In this document: positions 14,804 through 14,875 of the stretch, in pieces
How positions within the stretch are numbered: the stretch's first letter is position 1
Layout of the letters: each line of letters begins with the position of its first letter
NCBI GenBank assembly: GCA_038117225.1
Contig: JAYOFM010000098.1
Coordinates: 1 to 14,875 of the forward strand
DNA: 14,875 nt
Direction: 5' to 3'
Source: JAYOFM01 sp038117225
Lineage (GTDB): Bacteria > Pseudomonadota > Alphaproteobacteria > Rhodospirillales > Casp-alpha2
The notes under the pieces: model-generated
Told to the model about the DNA's origin: nothing
Seen by the model: the letters and a program-made list of their open reading frames with translations, nothing else
The model's database searches: none
Made by a program: the position numbers and the translations under genes

Positions 14804-14827
14804 GGCCCACCTTCTTCATGGTGGGCC
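14804..14827. repeat. 8-bp inverted repeat (hairpin) upstream of the BCCT gene
   Basis: GGCCCACC and GGTGGGCC pair perfectly around an 8-nt loop. On the minus strand TAAATT follows; on the plus strand there is no T-run for about 13 nt. It may be the terminator of a gene beyond the right edge or part of the BCCT leader. Nothing else is recognised in 14738-14875. Confidence 0.45.
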
Positions 14828-14875
14828 GTCGCCGGTCACAATTTTGCCGCGCCCGGCAAGCGACTGGGAGTGCGA

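Noticed and set aside
1..14875. CRISPR array, tRNA/rRNA genes, transposase or defence island
   Set aside because: Scanning by eye showed no regular direct repeats, no tRNA-like cloverleaf and no intact transposase or known defence gene.

Overview
The window looks like GC-rich chromosomal DNA from an alphaproteobacterium, probably of the Rhodospirillales type. This is inferred from the protein families and their flavour: a DHCW-motif cupin, a BKACE enzyme, an AidB-like acyl-CoA dehydrogenase, a SPOR lipoprotein and a BCCT carrier. No rRNA, tRNA, CRISPR array or intact mobile element was seen. The organism cannot be named from the sequence alone.

Positions 1-3378 hold a run of minus-strand genes. 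In transcription order they are a DHCW-type cupin, a BKACE (beta-keto acid cleavage, DUF849) enzyme, a family-4 glycosyltransferase broken by one frameshift, a small winged-helix-like protein, and a D-2-hydroxyacid dehydrogenase that runs off the left edge. Short gaps (3, 18, about 80 and 89 nt) suggest one or two operons. A TauE/SafE permease is divergent from the cupin.

Positions 3454-7393 are plus-strand: the TauE/SafE permease, then a probable operon of an AidB-like acyl-CoA dehydrogenase, a bacteriohemerythrin (4-nt overlap) and a LysE/RhtB exporter. The 265-nt gap before the dehydrogenase holds several dyads and a 28-codon ORF whose start resembles serine recombinases.

Positions 7396-9786 are minus-strand: an XRE-type HTH protein overlapping by 4 nt an unrecognised 280-residue helical protein, followed by an MBL-fold hydrolase. 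The hydrolase ends 2 nt from the end of the convergent LysE gene.

Positions 9787-14875 hold single genes in alternating directions: a Mak-like ROK fructokinase (+), a SPOR-domain lipoprotein (-), an agmatinase-family ureohydrolase (+) and a BCCT betaine/choline-type transporter (-). A clear bidirectional terminator separates the last two.

Most of the window is ordinary metabolism and transport. The parts most worth a second look are the dehydrogenase-hemerythrin pair, the XRE/unknown-protein pair, and the cupin-BKACE-TauE cluster. None can be claimed as a new system from sequence alone.
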